From NCBI GenBank assembly GCA_910578645.1, contig CAJTQI010000004.1:186001-250000 (forward strand): a DNA stretch of 64,000 nucleotides, read 5' to 3'. The stretch is from an uncultured Lachnospiraceae bacterium (lineage in GTDB: Bacteria; Bacillota; Clostridia; Lachnospirales; Lachnospiraceae). The notes under the pieces were generated by a model. That model was not told the DNA's origin and did no database searches. It worked only from the letters and a program-made list of their open reading frames with translations. This document shows positions 16,740 through 25,413 of the stretch, in pieces; within the stretch, counting starts at the first letter, position 1; each line of letters begins with the position of its first letter. A program made the translations under genes and the position numbers.

Positions 16740-17213
16740 TTATTTGCAGCCAAAGATTACCGCCAGAATAATCGGAAGCAGGATACACGTAAGCCCTACC
16801 GCCTCTCTTTTCATCCGATATAATACAAAGGCTATAACAGCCCCCATAGCGGCGCATGTTCCTACAGGAGTAGTTCCTCCCATAATCTAGTAGATTGCGA
16901 CTCCCCACATCAACCAACCCATTGCAATAACCGCAATACTCTGGTCCCTGTTAAAACTCCTGATATCTTCTGCTCTGCCGCCTTTTCTTCTCCCATCCCC
17001 TTTATTGTTATCAAGGCACCAATCATAGAAAGTCTTGCGGTACCCCTTATCCACAGCAGTCACATACTGTTGAAAATTCGTCTTAGTATTGAGCGTCTTC
17101 CCCACTTTGGAAACCTTATACTTACTCAATTCCTTGGCCTCGTCAGCACTTATATTCAGGCTTTCTCCTTGTGCTCTCCGATACAATAATTCAACTTTTC
17201 TTTGCTTGTTCAT
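16740..17213 (-). pseudogene. Small membrane protein interrupted by an in-frame TAG
   Basis: An ATG at 17213 with AGGAG upstream opens a 108-codon frame that ends at TAG (16889-16887). The same frame then stays open for 48 more codons to TAA at 16742-16740. The part before the stop ends in a hydrophobic run ('QSIAVIAMGWLMWGVAIY'). The part after it continues with hydrophobic stretches ('GTCAAMGAVIAFVLYRM' and 'GLTCILLPIILAVIFG'), as expected for one protein with a basic N-terminal domain of about 85 residues and up to three C-terminal helices. I read this as a nonsense mutation. Re-initiation at the ATG 4 nt after the stop is the alternative. The gene begins 33 nt after the PD-(D/E)XK gene and is probably the last of that operon. 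No family recognised. Confidence 0.6.
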
Positions 17214-17245
17214 CCTGTTTTCTCCTGTCTTCCCTCACACCATGG

Positions 17246-18475
17246 TCACCCTCTATGCTGTTCGATTAAATCCTTGACACTAAAGCCATCATCATTAATC
17301 CAGTATGTAGTCCCCCTGAGCGTCTTGATTCTCCCGGATATCCCCTTTTTCTCCCTGCGCAGGTTGATGGCATCCACACCCGCAGAGGATGAGCTTTCAT
17401 ATACCCCTATGATTTCGCCTGTCCTTTCATCACGGAACGGTCTTTGATTCTCATCAAGCACCTGGAAAAAGCACTCCCTCCGATTGTCTGAAAGAACCGT
17501 TCTCGCATGATAAATCTCCCCGTCATATTTCATCGTAAAATGCATATTGGCAGTAACGGCTCCGCGTCTGTACAATTCCGTAAAATTTATGACCTGGCGC
17601 TGCAGCAGAGTTTTGGGCGTCCTGCCATACTTCTCATCCACGGAAAGATAAATCTCATCAAAAATGCTCCTGTAATGTTCATACACCATGCAGACAGGCT
17701 CTATGCTCTCGCAGATATTTTCCGTCCTCTCCACTGTCTCAAAAATCTCATCCAACACTTCTGTGTAATCATCGTAGAGCTCCTTACAAAGATTAATATT
17801 TACGAGCGCCATCGGCGTGTTGGAATTATGAATTGTTTCTCTCAGATTAGCGGCATACTGTTCCAAAAGATACCTGCCGTCATCCGAAACCTGGGGATGG
17901 TCTATGCACTTGGAGATAATACCGTCATACATTTCCTGATAGGATATCTGTACATACATATCAGCATATGCAGTCTGTTTCTCATCGGCCGTGATAAAAA
18001 AGTAAAGCGCTCTCTGTCCGGACGTCTTATGGCTCTCCACATAATGATAATAATCCAACGTCTGCCCCTGATTAGAATGATTATAATTTTCCCGGGCATT
18101 GACCTTATTCTCAATCACAATGACCAGTTCGCTGCTCTCTCCATACACGTCAATCGAGCGCTTTTTGCCGTCATGTGTAGCGTCTTTTTCCGTAACGAAA
18201 CTAACCGCATCAAGATTCCACCGATAGATATCCCTCAGCGTAAATCCACAGTCCGGCTTTTTAATCATATACATAGTCAAAAGTCTCGCCAACGGAAAAT
18301 GTCCTAAACGCAAGGATGAATGCGAATCAAGCAGCCAGCTCATAAAGGAACTGTGCCAATGCTCCGTATGGGTCTGACCGACGATGGTAAATATATTCGT
18401 TTTTTCCTGACGAAACTTCAGATTTTGGAACCTGATATCCGTCACAAGATTCTCTATGTCTATATTGCTTACCAT
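17246..18475 (-). CDS. PD-(D/E)XK nuclease superfamily protein
   Basis: The 409-residue protein resembles the PDDEXK_4 group of restriction-like nucleases. An N-terminal glutamate in 'TEHWHSSFMSWLLDSHSSLRLG', the Asp in 'KRSIDVYGESSELVIVIENKVNA' (D109) and the E122-x-K124 pair make the expected active site; 'QGQTLDYYHYVESH' follows as in relatives. The C-terminal 60 residues (about 350-409) form a small extra domain ending 'TYWINDDGFSVKDLIEQH'. The ATG at 18475 lies 9 nt after AAGGA; a GTG at 18481 would overlap the upstream TIR gene as GTGA. Tight linkage to a TIR gene and an HD-RyR gene suggests that it is the nucleic-acid effector of a defence-type system. Confidence 0.8.
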   Translation of the reverse strand: MVSNIDIENLVTDIRFQNLKFRQEKTNIFTIVGQTHTEHWHSSFMSWLLDSHSSLRLGHFPLARLLTMYMIKKPDCGFTLRDIYRWNLDAVSFVTEKDATHDGKKRSIDVYGESSELVIVIENKVNARENYNHSNQGQTLDYYHYVESHKTSGQRALYFFITADEKQTAYADMYVQISYQEMYDGIISKCIDHPQVSDDGRYLLEQYAANLRETIHNSNTPMALVNINLCKELYDDYTEVLDEIFETVERTENICESIEPVCMVYEHYRSIFDEIYLSVDEKYGRTPKTLLQRQVINFTELYRRGAVTANMHFTMKYDGEIYHARTVLSDNRRECFFQVLDENQRPFRDERTGEIIGVYESSSSAGVDAINLRREKKGISGRIKTLRGTTYWINDDGFSVKDLIEQHRG

Positions 18476-18477
18476 AA

Positions 18478-20208
18478 TCACGCTTCCTTAACAAACTTTT
18501 CTTTTTCCCTGGGCGCACTCACGGAACCACCGTTAATCAAATTTAACAGCGTTGCCATGCTGCCTCTGTAATCGCTTACAAAAACGCCATTGTCGATTAT
18601 CCCTTCTGTCATCAACTGTTCTTTCAATTTCTTGGCTCCGGAAGCATTCGTAGCGAATTTAGGCGACTCGTCCTGGAGCCGGCTGCCTTTCATAACCGTA
18701 CACTGTTTCGCACTTAACGCACATTTAATTCTCGCCCCTTTGTAACGGTATACCGCTTCATCATCACAAGAATCCGCCGACAATGTCTGTGGCGTGTGCG
18801 AAGCCCTCTTCGTCTTTGTATCAATCCGTCCATGGGATTCCCCCATTATTTTTTCCCGGGAGTCCTGTATTACCTCGCTCGCTTCCTTCATGGGACAAAG
18901 ATTCCCGGCCTTAATCTCTGCCGGCATACTGACGGAACCGCCGCATAACAGATTAATCATCGTTGCAATCTTATCATATTGAAAATCCGAACAAAACACA
19001 CCGTCAACAAGGATTCCTTTCTGCGTCAGCTCATCCTTAAGCATCTTTGCCGCCGGCACCGCAGTGGCAAATTTATCGGCTTCCTTAGCCGCCCTGCTCC
19101 CTTTTAAGACCGTACATCTTTTCCCCGTATTATCCCATATAATCGCGGCATCGGCGCCTTTCCTGGTCACATACCTCCAGGTGCCCGCATAGTGCTCCGC
19201 CAGGGCATCCTTAAGGGAAGCATGCACCCCCGACAGTGCGCTGCCAGAATACAATTTCCGGGGACCGCTAATGGAATCGCTTCCCACTCTTACAGCACTT
19301 CCCTCCTCCGCGCCTTGTACGGTGCCCACATTTTCTGCATCCGTGTTCGTCTGCAAAATATCAATGTTTTGTGGCTGCCATCCCGGAATAAATACACCAG
19401 GATACATATTGACCAATTTATCATGAATCGCTTCCGCATAATTTTTGTTGGTTCCGTCATTGTCATTACTGGAGGGTATCACTTTGGCCATAATCTTCTG
19501 GCATTGTTTAACCTGCAGAAACATCCCATGCTTGCTATACCCGGATATCACCTCACCTGTTTCCGGGTTCACTACTTTCTCGCAATACAGATTCCCCTCT
19601 TCATATCGATTAGGTTCATCTCTCCCGTCATCATACAAGTATCTTAAGGAGTTGTCCTGGTCAGCCAACTCCCTAAACAATCTGTCAAACATTCTCAGCT
19701 CGTCAGCCGCATGGGTATTTATCACCCCATTACTAAATCTGTACGTATCCAGTCCCGTGTTTACCCCTTTACTCATACCGGTAAGACTGCCCAGATTCAC
19801 CGGAATATAGAAAAGCAAATCCATCTCAAAATCCCCTCCGGCACTCCTGGTCTTTCTCGCCATCATCTCCATCAACGTCGCATAGCTTGCATAATACGCA
19901 TCATCTATAAATGCGATAAATGCCTTGCAATGCGTGCTTCCCATAAATCCGTAAAACAGTTTAATCCATAAGTCAGACTGCTCGTCAAACTTTACATCAA
20001 AATAAATCCGCAGACCGTATTTCCTGCATGTATCATAAACAATCTCGTCCAAAACGCGCTCATAATCATCCGATTTATAACTGATGAAGACAAAATCATC
20101 TTCCACATCACGTGGGTCCGTTTCTTTAATCAGACAGTTATCAATAAGCCATTTAATATGCCCTCCCTCGGCTGACTCTTTACGCGCCCTTTTTTGTTCC
20201 TCCGTCAC
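18478..20208 (-). CDS. TIR domain protein with two DUF4357-like repeats
   Basis: The 576-residue protein starts at GTG (20208), 7 nt after GGGAGGA. Residues about 36-130 form a TIR domain: 'DDFVFISYKSDD', then 'LRIYFDVKFDEQ', 'HCKAFIAFIDDAYYASYATLMEMM'. E114 in the last stretch sits where catalytic TIRs have their NADase glutamate. Residues 130-270 extend this part and contain no clear known domain. After a low-complexity linker come two copies of a DUF4357-like module, about 361-427 and 497-564, each with the pattern 'CTVLKGSR'/'CTVMKGSR', 'FAT', 'LKDELTQKGIL'-like helix, 'DGVFCSDF'/'NGVFVSDY' and 'GGSVS'. DUF4357 is often found at the end of restriction-type nucleases. TIR proteins in bacteria commonly cleave NAD+ or make cyclic ADP-ribose signals; this activity is inferred here. 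Confidence 0.8.
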   Translation of the reverse strand: MTEEQKRARKESAEGGHIKWLIDNCLIKETDPRDVEDDFVFISYKSDDYERVLDEIVYDTCRKYGLRIYFDVKFDEQSDLWIKLFYGFMGSTHCKAFIAFIDDAYYASYATLMEMMARKTRSAGGDFEMDLLFYIPVNLGSLTGMSKGVNTGLDTYRFSNGVINTHAADELRMFDRLFRELADQDNSLRYLYDDGRDEPNRYEEGNLYCEKVVNPETGEVISGYSKHGMFLQVKQCQKIMAKVIPSSNDNDGTNKNYAEAIHDKLVNMYPGVFIPGWQPQNIDILQTNTDAENVGTVQGAEEGSAVRVGSDSISGPRKLYSGSALSGVHASLKDALAEHYAGTWRYVTRKGADAAIIWDNTGKRCTVLKGSRAAKEADKFATAVPAAKMLKDELTQKGILVDGVFCSDFQYDKIATMINLLCGGSVSMPAEIKAGNLCPMKEASEVIQDSREKIMGESHGRIDTKTKRASHTPQTLSADSCDDEAVYRYKGARIKCALSAKQCTVMKGSRLQDESPKFATNASGAKKLKEQLMTEGIIDNGVFVSDYRGSMATLLNLINGGSVSAPREKEKFVKEA

Positions 20209-20285
20209 GAATATCCTCCCGTTTTGAAATTATAAGTATAACAGACCAGACTCACTTATAACTTGTTCTTATTTCAATTTATCTC

Positions 20286-22378
20286 TTACAACCGATATAT
20301 CCTTAACCCATCAAACATTTTGAGCATAGCCAACATACATTCCATAGGCTCTTTATCCTTATCCTGCTCTGGCTTGCCGAGCCGTACATAGTTTGCTTGT
20401 GCCTGCTCTGCTGATACCACCGGGCGTTCCTGTGCAATCTGCTCCGGAATATCCCAATGCCTGCGCACAAGTTCTCTCTCCCTTCTAAACGCCTTTTGAA
20501 ATTCCCCGGTGGACACATCCGTAATACCGGTTTTGTGCTGCACATTCTCTCTCAGCTCGCTCTCGCTGATATAAGTCCAGCCCATATCAAGATGCTCCTG
20601 AAGCCATCTGTGATGTTCCAAAATACCAATTTTTTCAAGTTCACTGTCCGTAAACGTTTCCACCATATCAAAGTCCACCGGTCTATCCGAATAAAAACAG
20701 CCGATTTCATTCATATAACGCGCAAAATCCTTGGCCTGGTTGATATTATAAAGTTTATACTCTAATGACAAATCTCGGAATAAGTCATTCAGCTCCCGAA
20801 CAGCTTTGCCGTCACTTAGCAGCTTATCCAATGTTCCGTTTCTTTTGGCTTCCTGCCATGCGGTATTCCACCATCTTCCATTCAGAACAACGGCAAATTC
20901 ATATAAATTGATAAAATTGCTGTCCGACAGATAGGCTTTGCTGCCCGCCCGGTCATTCTCCACAACCATACAATCTACATGAAGCCTAATCTCATTCAAA
21001 TCAACGATTCGTTCAATATCGGCCTGAAATTCCGTAACTATCTCGGAGGCGCCATCTGCCCGTACAATCTTCTCCGTGCATACCATGCCGGAATAAGCCT
21101 TTAGCTTAGGCTTCCCTCCCTTATGTGATGCCTGCCAGTCTTTCCACTCAGCCTCAAAGCAGTCAATTTTCGCTTTTTCCTTTATATCATACAAGTAGTG
21201 CACCTTGACCATATTTTCAGAAAAATCAAATTTGCAGCCCATAGGATGCAGCTCCAACTTGGAATTTCTCCCGTAGGCCGTCCGGTCCCAACATTGTAAC
21301 TCGTCACACAACATCAGCATGTACGCCAGAGGATGCAGTTCGGCCTTAAAAGGAATATTGCAGTCCGGATTTTTGTAATATGCCGCACAAAATTTATATA
21401 AACTGTTATGCAAAAGAATCGCTGTCAAAGCATCCATGGATTCCATGCACAGTTCACATTTCAGCTCACCAAATAACTTTTGGAAAAGCACTGTCGCACT
21501 AAAATATGCATGGTCCATAAAATGTCCAAAACTATTTGGTTCCGTAGGTTTGCTTCTCAGAAAATGCAGCATCTCCGCTTCCGAAAAATAATAGACATCT
21601 CCGAGCTTCCCGGCCAGAACATAGGCGAACAACTCGTCTGTTGTCCTGAGCATCCGGTCGGTACTAAGTCCAAGCACTTTAGAAATTTTCCTTTGCATGG
21701 CCTTGTCCAACCTGACAAAAGAATCCAATCCGTGATATGCGACAAAAGGTCTCTGCTCTCTCCTGTCTCCGTCAACCTCAAAGTATGAGCATACCTGCTC
21801 AAAAGGAAGCTCAAAGGGATATCCTATGTCATGAAAAAGAGAAGTCAGCCCCCAATACTGTAAGTAATGGCACGCCGCCTCATGCTCTTCCCCTCGGAAA
21901 AGCCATAATAAGCGTTATATTTTGCCCGGTATATGGCATTAGACTCATAAATGGCAAGCCCTAATACAAACACATACACGGAATGGGAATAATGGTCTCT
22001 GTGCTTCATCAAAAGACCGCTTCCATTGGCCTCAAACTCAGAGAGAAGTTCAATCATCTTCCTCGTCTTATCATAATCACCCACGAATATCTCCAGGTAG
22101 CAGAAATAGACATTGAAAGCATCTTTTTTCTTTCCGGAACGGAGGAACCTTTCAATCGCATTTTCCAGGCATAAACGGTCTATATCCATCTGAATGTTAT
22201 ATGGTATCTCATTCTTCGACAGACTTTTTCCCAGATAAATACCCTGTTCCGCATTCTCCATCTTTGCCATTTTCTGATTAAACCGCAGCCCTTCACAGCT
22301 TTCTTTAAGAAAAGCCAAAGCAGCTCCCTCCAAGCTAGTGCTTTCATAATTTCTATTATTGACTGCATTTTTTAACAT
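20286..22378 (-). pseudogene. HD phosphohydrolase-RyR domain protein, frameshifted
   Basis: Two open frames, 22378-21845 and the frame that closes at 20286, encode consecutive parts of one protein. The first has helices and 'HRDHYSHSVYVFVLGLAIYE' (H126, H129, H132) before running into a stop. The second, open from about 21911, continues 'EEHEAACHYLQYWGLTSLFHDIGYPFE'. Adding one G to the run of four (CCCC on the plus strand, 21890-21893) joins them into about 697 residues with a full HD domain: H...H, H183-D184, and the later 'HPLAYMLMLCDELQCWDR' Asp. The C-terminus (about 579-642) has the RyR fold signs 'EHHRWLQEHLDMGWTY' and 'ERELVRRHWD'. So the HD domain is split in this sequence. The gene heads the operon with the TIR and PD-(D/E)XK genes, 77 nt upstream of the TIR start. 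Confidence 0.75.
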
Positions 22379-22389
22379 CGTATATGCAT
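22374..22389 (-). other. Five-codon leader ORF overlapping the HD-RyR start
   Basis: An ATG at 22389 has the best ribosome site here (GGAG 7 nt upstream) but reads only five codons (MHIRC) before TAA. The stop overlaps the ATG of the HD-RyR gene (ATGTTAA). It may couple translation, or it may be the true start separated by another small indel. Confidence 0.35.
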
Positions 22390-22419
22390 ATGCCTTCTCC
22401 TCAATCTTTTCTTAATCTC

Positions 22420-22434
22420 ACCGTATAATACGGT
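22420..22434. promoter_or_regulatory. Palindrome in the promoter region of the TIR cassette
   Basis: ACCGTATAATACGGT is a 6-bp inverted repeat around a 3-nt centre, 31 nt upstream of the leader ORF. It contains a -10-like hexamer on either strand, so it may be an operator that overlaps the cassette promoter. No good -35 was found. Confidence 0.4.
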
Positions 22435-22473
22435 ATCTCAAAACACTCTATTATCCAAATAATAAAAATATCC

Positions 22474-22507
22474 AAAAAAAGGGACACTCTCATACGAAAA
22501 TGTCCCT
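22474..22507 (-). terminator. Rho-independent terminator of cheR
   Basis: On the minus strand AGGGACA and TGTCCCT form a 7-bp stem with a 14-nt loop and are followed by seven T residues, 32 nt after the cheR stop. Confidence 0.8.
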
Positions 22508-22538
22508 ATAATTACACTGCATTCATTTAATTCCACAC

Positions 22539-23318
22539 TTACATCGGTCTCTGATAGAAGAAAGAATTTTTCCTGTCAAAACCAACTTCTTTATGATTGA
22601 TAATCTGTTCCGTACTTCCGATAAAGAGATATCCGCCCGGCTTAAGGCTTCTCTGGAATTTACGGAACACCTCATCCTTCGCTTCCTCCGTAAAGTATAT
22701 CAGCACGTTACGGCATACGATTAGATGATAATCTGTAGGATATGTATCTTTTAACAGATTATGCTCTTTAAACTCTACTCTGGATTTCACCTCATTTGAA
22801 ATCTGGTAAGACGGACCAATTTTTGTAAAGAATTTCTTCTTCAAATCCTCCGGAACGCCTGCAACACTCTTGGCCGAATATAATCCCGCCTTGGCCTTGG
22901 CAATAACCTGCTTATCCAAATCCGTCGCATAAATTTTAATCTGGTTCATAGGCAAATGTTTGGAGAGAGCCATTACAAGAGAATATGGCTCATCGCCTGT
23001 GGAACAGGCTGCACTCCAAATCTTAAGGTTATTACCGTAACGTTTAATTAAATCAGGAAAAATATCCCTGTCCAACAGTTTCCACTGGTCTACATTACGG
23101 TAAAACTCAGACACGTTAATCGTCAGATAATTAACAAATTCTTCAAACATATTACGGTCTGCCTTCAAAGCAGCCACATATTTCTCATAGCCGACAACTT
23201 TATTCTTTGCAATCAACGTATCAATCCGGCGTTTCATCTGCTTTTCTTTATAAGCATTCAGGTCAATTTTCGTCAAGTCAAAGATTGCTTTTTTGAAATA
23301 TTCATAATCATATGCCAT
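22539..23318 (-). CDS. cheR: CheR-type protein-glutamate methyltransferase
   Basis: CheR methylates glutamates of chemoreceptors with SAM. The 259-residue length is normal. The N-terminal helical domain (about 1-70) is followed by 'NVSEFYRN', the SAM-site signature 'IWSAACSTGDEPYSLVMAL', 'IYATDLDKQVIAKAKAGLY' and 'VCRNVLIYF', ending in 'GGYLFIGSTEQI'. No other chemotaxis gene is in the window, so it is an orphan here. The ATG at 23318 follows AGGCGGTGG by 6 nt; a GTG three codons upstream lies inside that site. A terminator follows. Confidence 0.92.
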   Translation of the reverse strand: MAYDYEYFKKAIFDLTKIDLNAYKEKQMKRRIDTLIAKNKVVGYEKYVAALKADRNMFEEFVNYLTINVSEFYRNVDQWKLLDRDIFPDLIKRYGNNLKIWSAACSTGDEPYSLVMALSKHLPMNQIKIYATDLDKQVIAKAKAGLYSAKSVAGVPEDLKKKFFTKIGPSYQISNEVKSRVEFKEHNLLKDTYPTDYHLIVCRNVLIYFTEEAKDEVFRKFQRSLKPGGYLFIGSTEQIINHKEVGFDRKNSFFYQRPM

Positions 23319-23417
23319 AATATCCACCGCCTGTTAATTGTCTTATTTTATAATACTTGCAACCATCCACTGCATCACCCGTCGCCACTGCATTACGTCT
23401 TGCTCTTCACATGCAGC

Positions 23418-24572
23418 TTACTCTTGCGTGCCGTCCTCAGCGTCTTCATTTGAAATCATTGCCTCAATATCTACAGAGACAACATCCGCATCCTCGTCTG
23501 CCTTCGCCGCTCCCTGCTCAGGCGCCAACATTGCTTTCACGCTCAGGCTAATCTTCTTATCCGCCTCGTTGAAATCCACTACCTTAGCAGTCACTTCCTC
23601 GCCTACTTTCAAAACGTCTGAGGGCTTCTCGATATGCTCTTTTGCAATCTGTGATACGTGGAGAAGCGCATCAATACCAGGCTCCAATTCGATGAAAGCG
23701 CCGAAATCTGTCATGCGTGCCACTTTACCGGATACTATATTTCCCACCGCATATTTGTCTGCCGCATCTTTCCAAGGATTCTCATCCTCGAACTTCAGAC
23801 TGAGTGCAATCTTCGTACCGACGATATCTTTAATCAGTACCCTGACAACATCTCCTACCTTGAACACTTTCTTAGGATTCTCTACTCTGCCCCATGACAT
23901 CTCAGAGATATGGAGAAGTCCGTCGCATCCGCCCAAATCAATGAATGCACCGAAATCCGTCACATTCTTAACCGTACCTTCCACAGCATCGCCAACCTTG
24001 ATTGTCTCGAACAGTTTCTTCTGCAGTTCTGCCTTCTCTGCCAGAATGAGCTGCTTTCTGTCACCGATATAGCGTCTTCTCTTCGGATTGTACTCACTGA
24101 TTACGAATGAAATCTCCTGCCCGGCATACTTGTTCAAATCTTTCTCATAAGTATCCGATACAAGGCTTGCAGGAATAAAAATCCTTACTTCTTCCACTAC
24201 AACGCTCAATCCACCGTCAAGTACCTGTGCAACTTTCGCCTTAAGTACCTCTTTACTATTATATGCTTCCTCAATCCGTTTATTGCCCCTGTCTGCCGCA
24301 AGGCGCTTGTAAGTAAGGAGAACTTGTCCCTCACCGTCGTTTACTTTCAGTACCTTTACTTCCATCGTATCACCGGGTTTGACAACGGTTGTTAAATCCA
24401 CATTGGGCTCGTTTGTATATTCATTTCTGGTAAGAACACCATCTGATTTATATCCAATGTTGAGGATAATCTCTTCCGGCTTCACATCAATAACGGTACC
24501 TTCAACAACCTCTCCTGTGTGTATTGTCTTAAAAGACTCTTCTAACATTTGTTCAAAAGTTAATTCTGACAT
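23418..24572 (-). CDS. rpsA: 30S ribosomal protein S1
   Basis: The 384-residue protein has four S1 RNA-binding repeats at about 17-87, 104-168, 189-257 and 274-343; repeats 3 and 4 show the canonical 'GTVKNVTDFGAFIDLGGCDGLLHISEMSWGR' pattern. It ends in an acidic tail. This short S1 type is usual in clostridia, where it may aid translation initiation or act as an RNA-binding regulator. AGGAGG precedes the ATG. The first 20 nt overlap the 3' end of ispH, and the ribosome site itself lies inside ispH. Confidence 0.95.
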   Translation of the reverse strand: MSELTFEQMLEESFKTIHTGEVVEGTVIDVKPEEIILNIGYKSDGVLTRNEYTNEPNVDLTTVVKPGDTMEVKVLKVNDGEGQVLLTYKRLAADRGNKRIEEAYNSKEVLKAKVAQVLDGGLSVVVEEVRIFIPASLVSDTYEKDLNKYAGQEISFVISEYNPKRRRYIGDRKQLILAEKAELQKKLFETIKVGDAVEGTVKNVTDFGAFIDLGGCDGLLHISEMSWGRVENPKKVFKVGDVVRVLIKDIVGTKIALSLKFEDENPWKDAADKYAVGNIVSGKVARMTDFGAFIELEPGIDALLHVSQIAKEHIEKPSDVLKVGEEVTAKVVDFNEADKKISLSVKAMLAPEQGAAKADEDADVVSVDIEAMISNEDAEDGTQE

Positions 24573-25401
24573 AATTTTGAACCTCCTCGATAATATTGTT
24601 TGGGGTAGATGCCCCTGCTGTAATACCCACTAGTCGGACAGATTTAGGTAAATCCAGATGCAAGTCAGCAAGTGTCTGTATAAAATACGTGTTTGCGCAC
24701 TCCTGCATACAGATATCATATAGCTTCCGTGTGTTAGAACTATGATTGCCACCTATTACTATCATAACATCGACCTGCGCGGCTATCTTCCTAGCCTCAG
24801 CCTGTCGCACTTCCGTAGCGTTACATATTGTATTCACAACACTAACATTGTACCCTTTTCTCATAAAAATTTCAACCATATCTTGAAATTTATTGTAGTT
24901 AAATGTCGTCTGGGACACAATACAGAGTTCTTCACCCTCTTTACAGGTGAAATTTTGCGCCTCCTCAAGCGACTCTACTACCGTCGCCGGCTCCTTGGAC
25001 CATCCCATAATCCCTTCCACTTCCGGATGCCCTGCATTGCCTATGATGACTATTTTTTTACCTGCTTCGCTTTGTGTTTGTACAATATTATGGATTCTTT
25101 TTACAAAAGGACAGGTGGCGTCCACACATTCAAGCCCCTGCGCCTCTATCATTTCACAGACCCGCTTGGATACACCATGGGAACGGATTACCACCGTACC
25201 CTCCTTGATTTTTCTAAGCTGCTCTTTTGTATCAATTACCTCCACGCCCCTACGCTCCAAATCTTTGACGACTTCTTCGTTATGGATAATAGGGCCGTAT
25301 GTATAAATCGGCTTTCCCGTGGCAGCCTGCTCATATACCTGCTCTACCGCCCGTTTGACACCAAAACAAAATCCGGCATGTTCCGCTAAAACCACTTCCA
25401 T
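24553..25401 (-). CDS. ispH: 4-hydroxy-3-methylbut-2-enyl diphosphate reductase
   Basis: IspH makes IPP and DMAPP from HMBPP in the last step of the MEP isoprenoid pathway, using a [4Fe-4S] cluster. Cluster cysteines are visible in 'EHAGFCFGVKRAV' (about Cys12), 'DATCPFV' and 'NTICNATEVRQ'. Other motifs are 'IIGNAGHPEVEGI', 'VSQTTFN', 'VIGGNHSSNTRKL' and 'TAGASTPN'. Length 282 is normal. It overlaps rpsA by 20 nt in a different frame; in some clostridia the two are fused into one protein. cmk lies 12 nt upstream, forming cmk-ispH-rpsA. Confidence 0.96.
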   Translation of the reverse strand: MEVVLAEHAGFCFGVKRAVEQVYEQAATGKPIYTYGPIIHNEEVVKDLERRGVEVIDTKEQLRKIKEGTVVIRSHGVSKRVCEMIEAQGLECVDATCPFVKRIHNIVQTQSEAGKKIVIIGNAGHPEVEGIMGWSKEPATVVESLEEAQNFTCKEGEELCIVSQTTFNYNKFQDMVEIFMRKGYNVSVVNTICNATEVRQAEARKIAAQVDVMIVIGGNHSSNTRKLYDICMQECANTYFIQTLADLHLDLPKSVRLVGITAGASTPNNIIEEVQNYVRINF

Positions 25402-25413
25402 AACAATCGTTCC

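Noticed and set aside
16887..16889. TAG read as pyrrolysine
   Set aside because: Nothing in the window points to a pyrrolysine system, and the site is within a hydrophobic helix; a nonsense mutation is simpler.
17507..18307. Plus-strand frame of 266 codons opposite the PD-(D/E)XK gene
   Set aside because: The minus-strand frame carries nuclease motifs and operon spacing; the antisense frame has none.
21845..21911. Programmed -1 frameshifting in the HD-RyR gene
   Set aside because: No X-XXY-YYZ heptamer in the right phase within the overlap of the two frames; a lost G in the homopolymer explains the data better.
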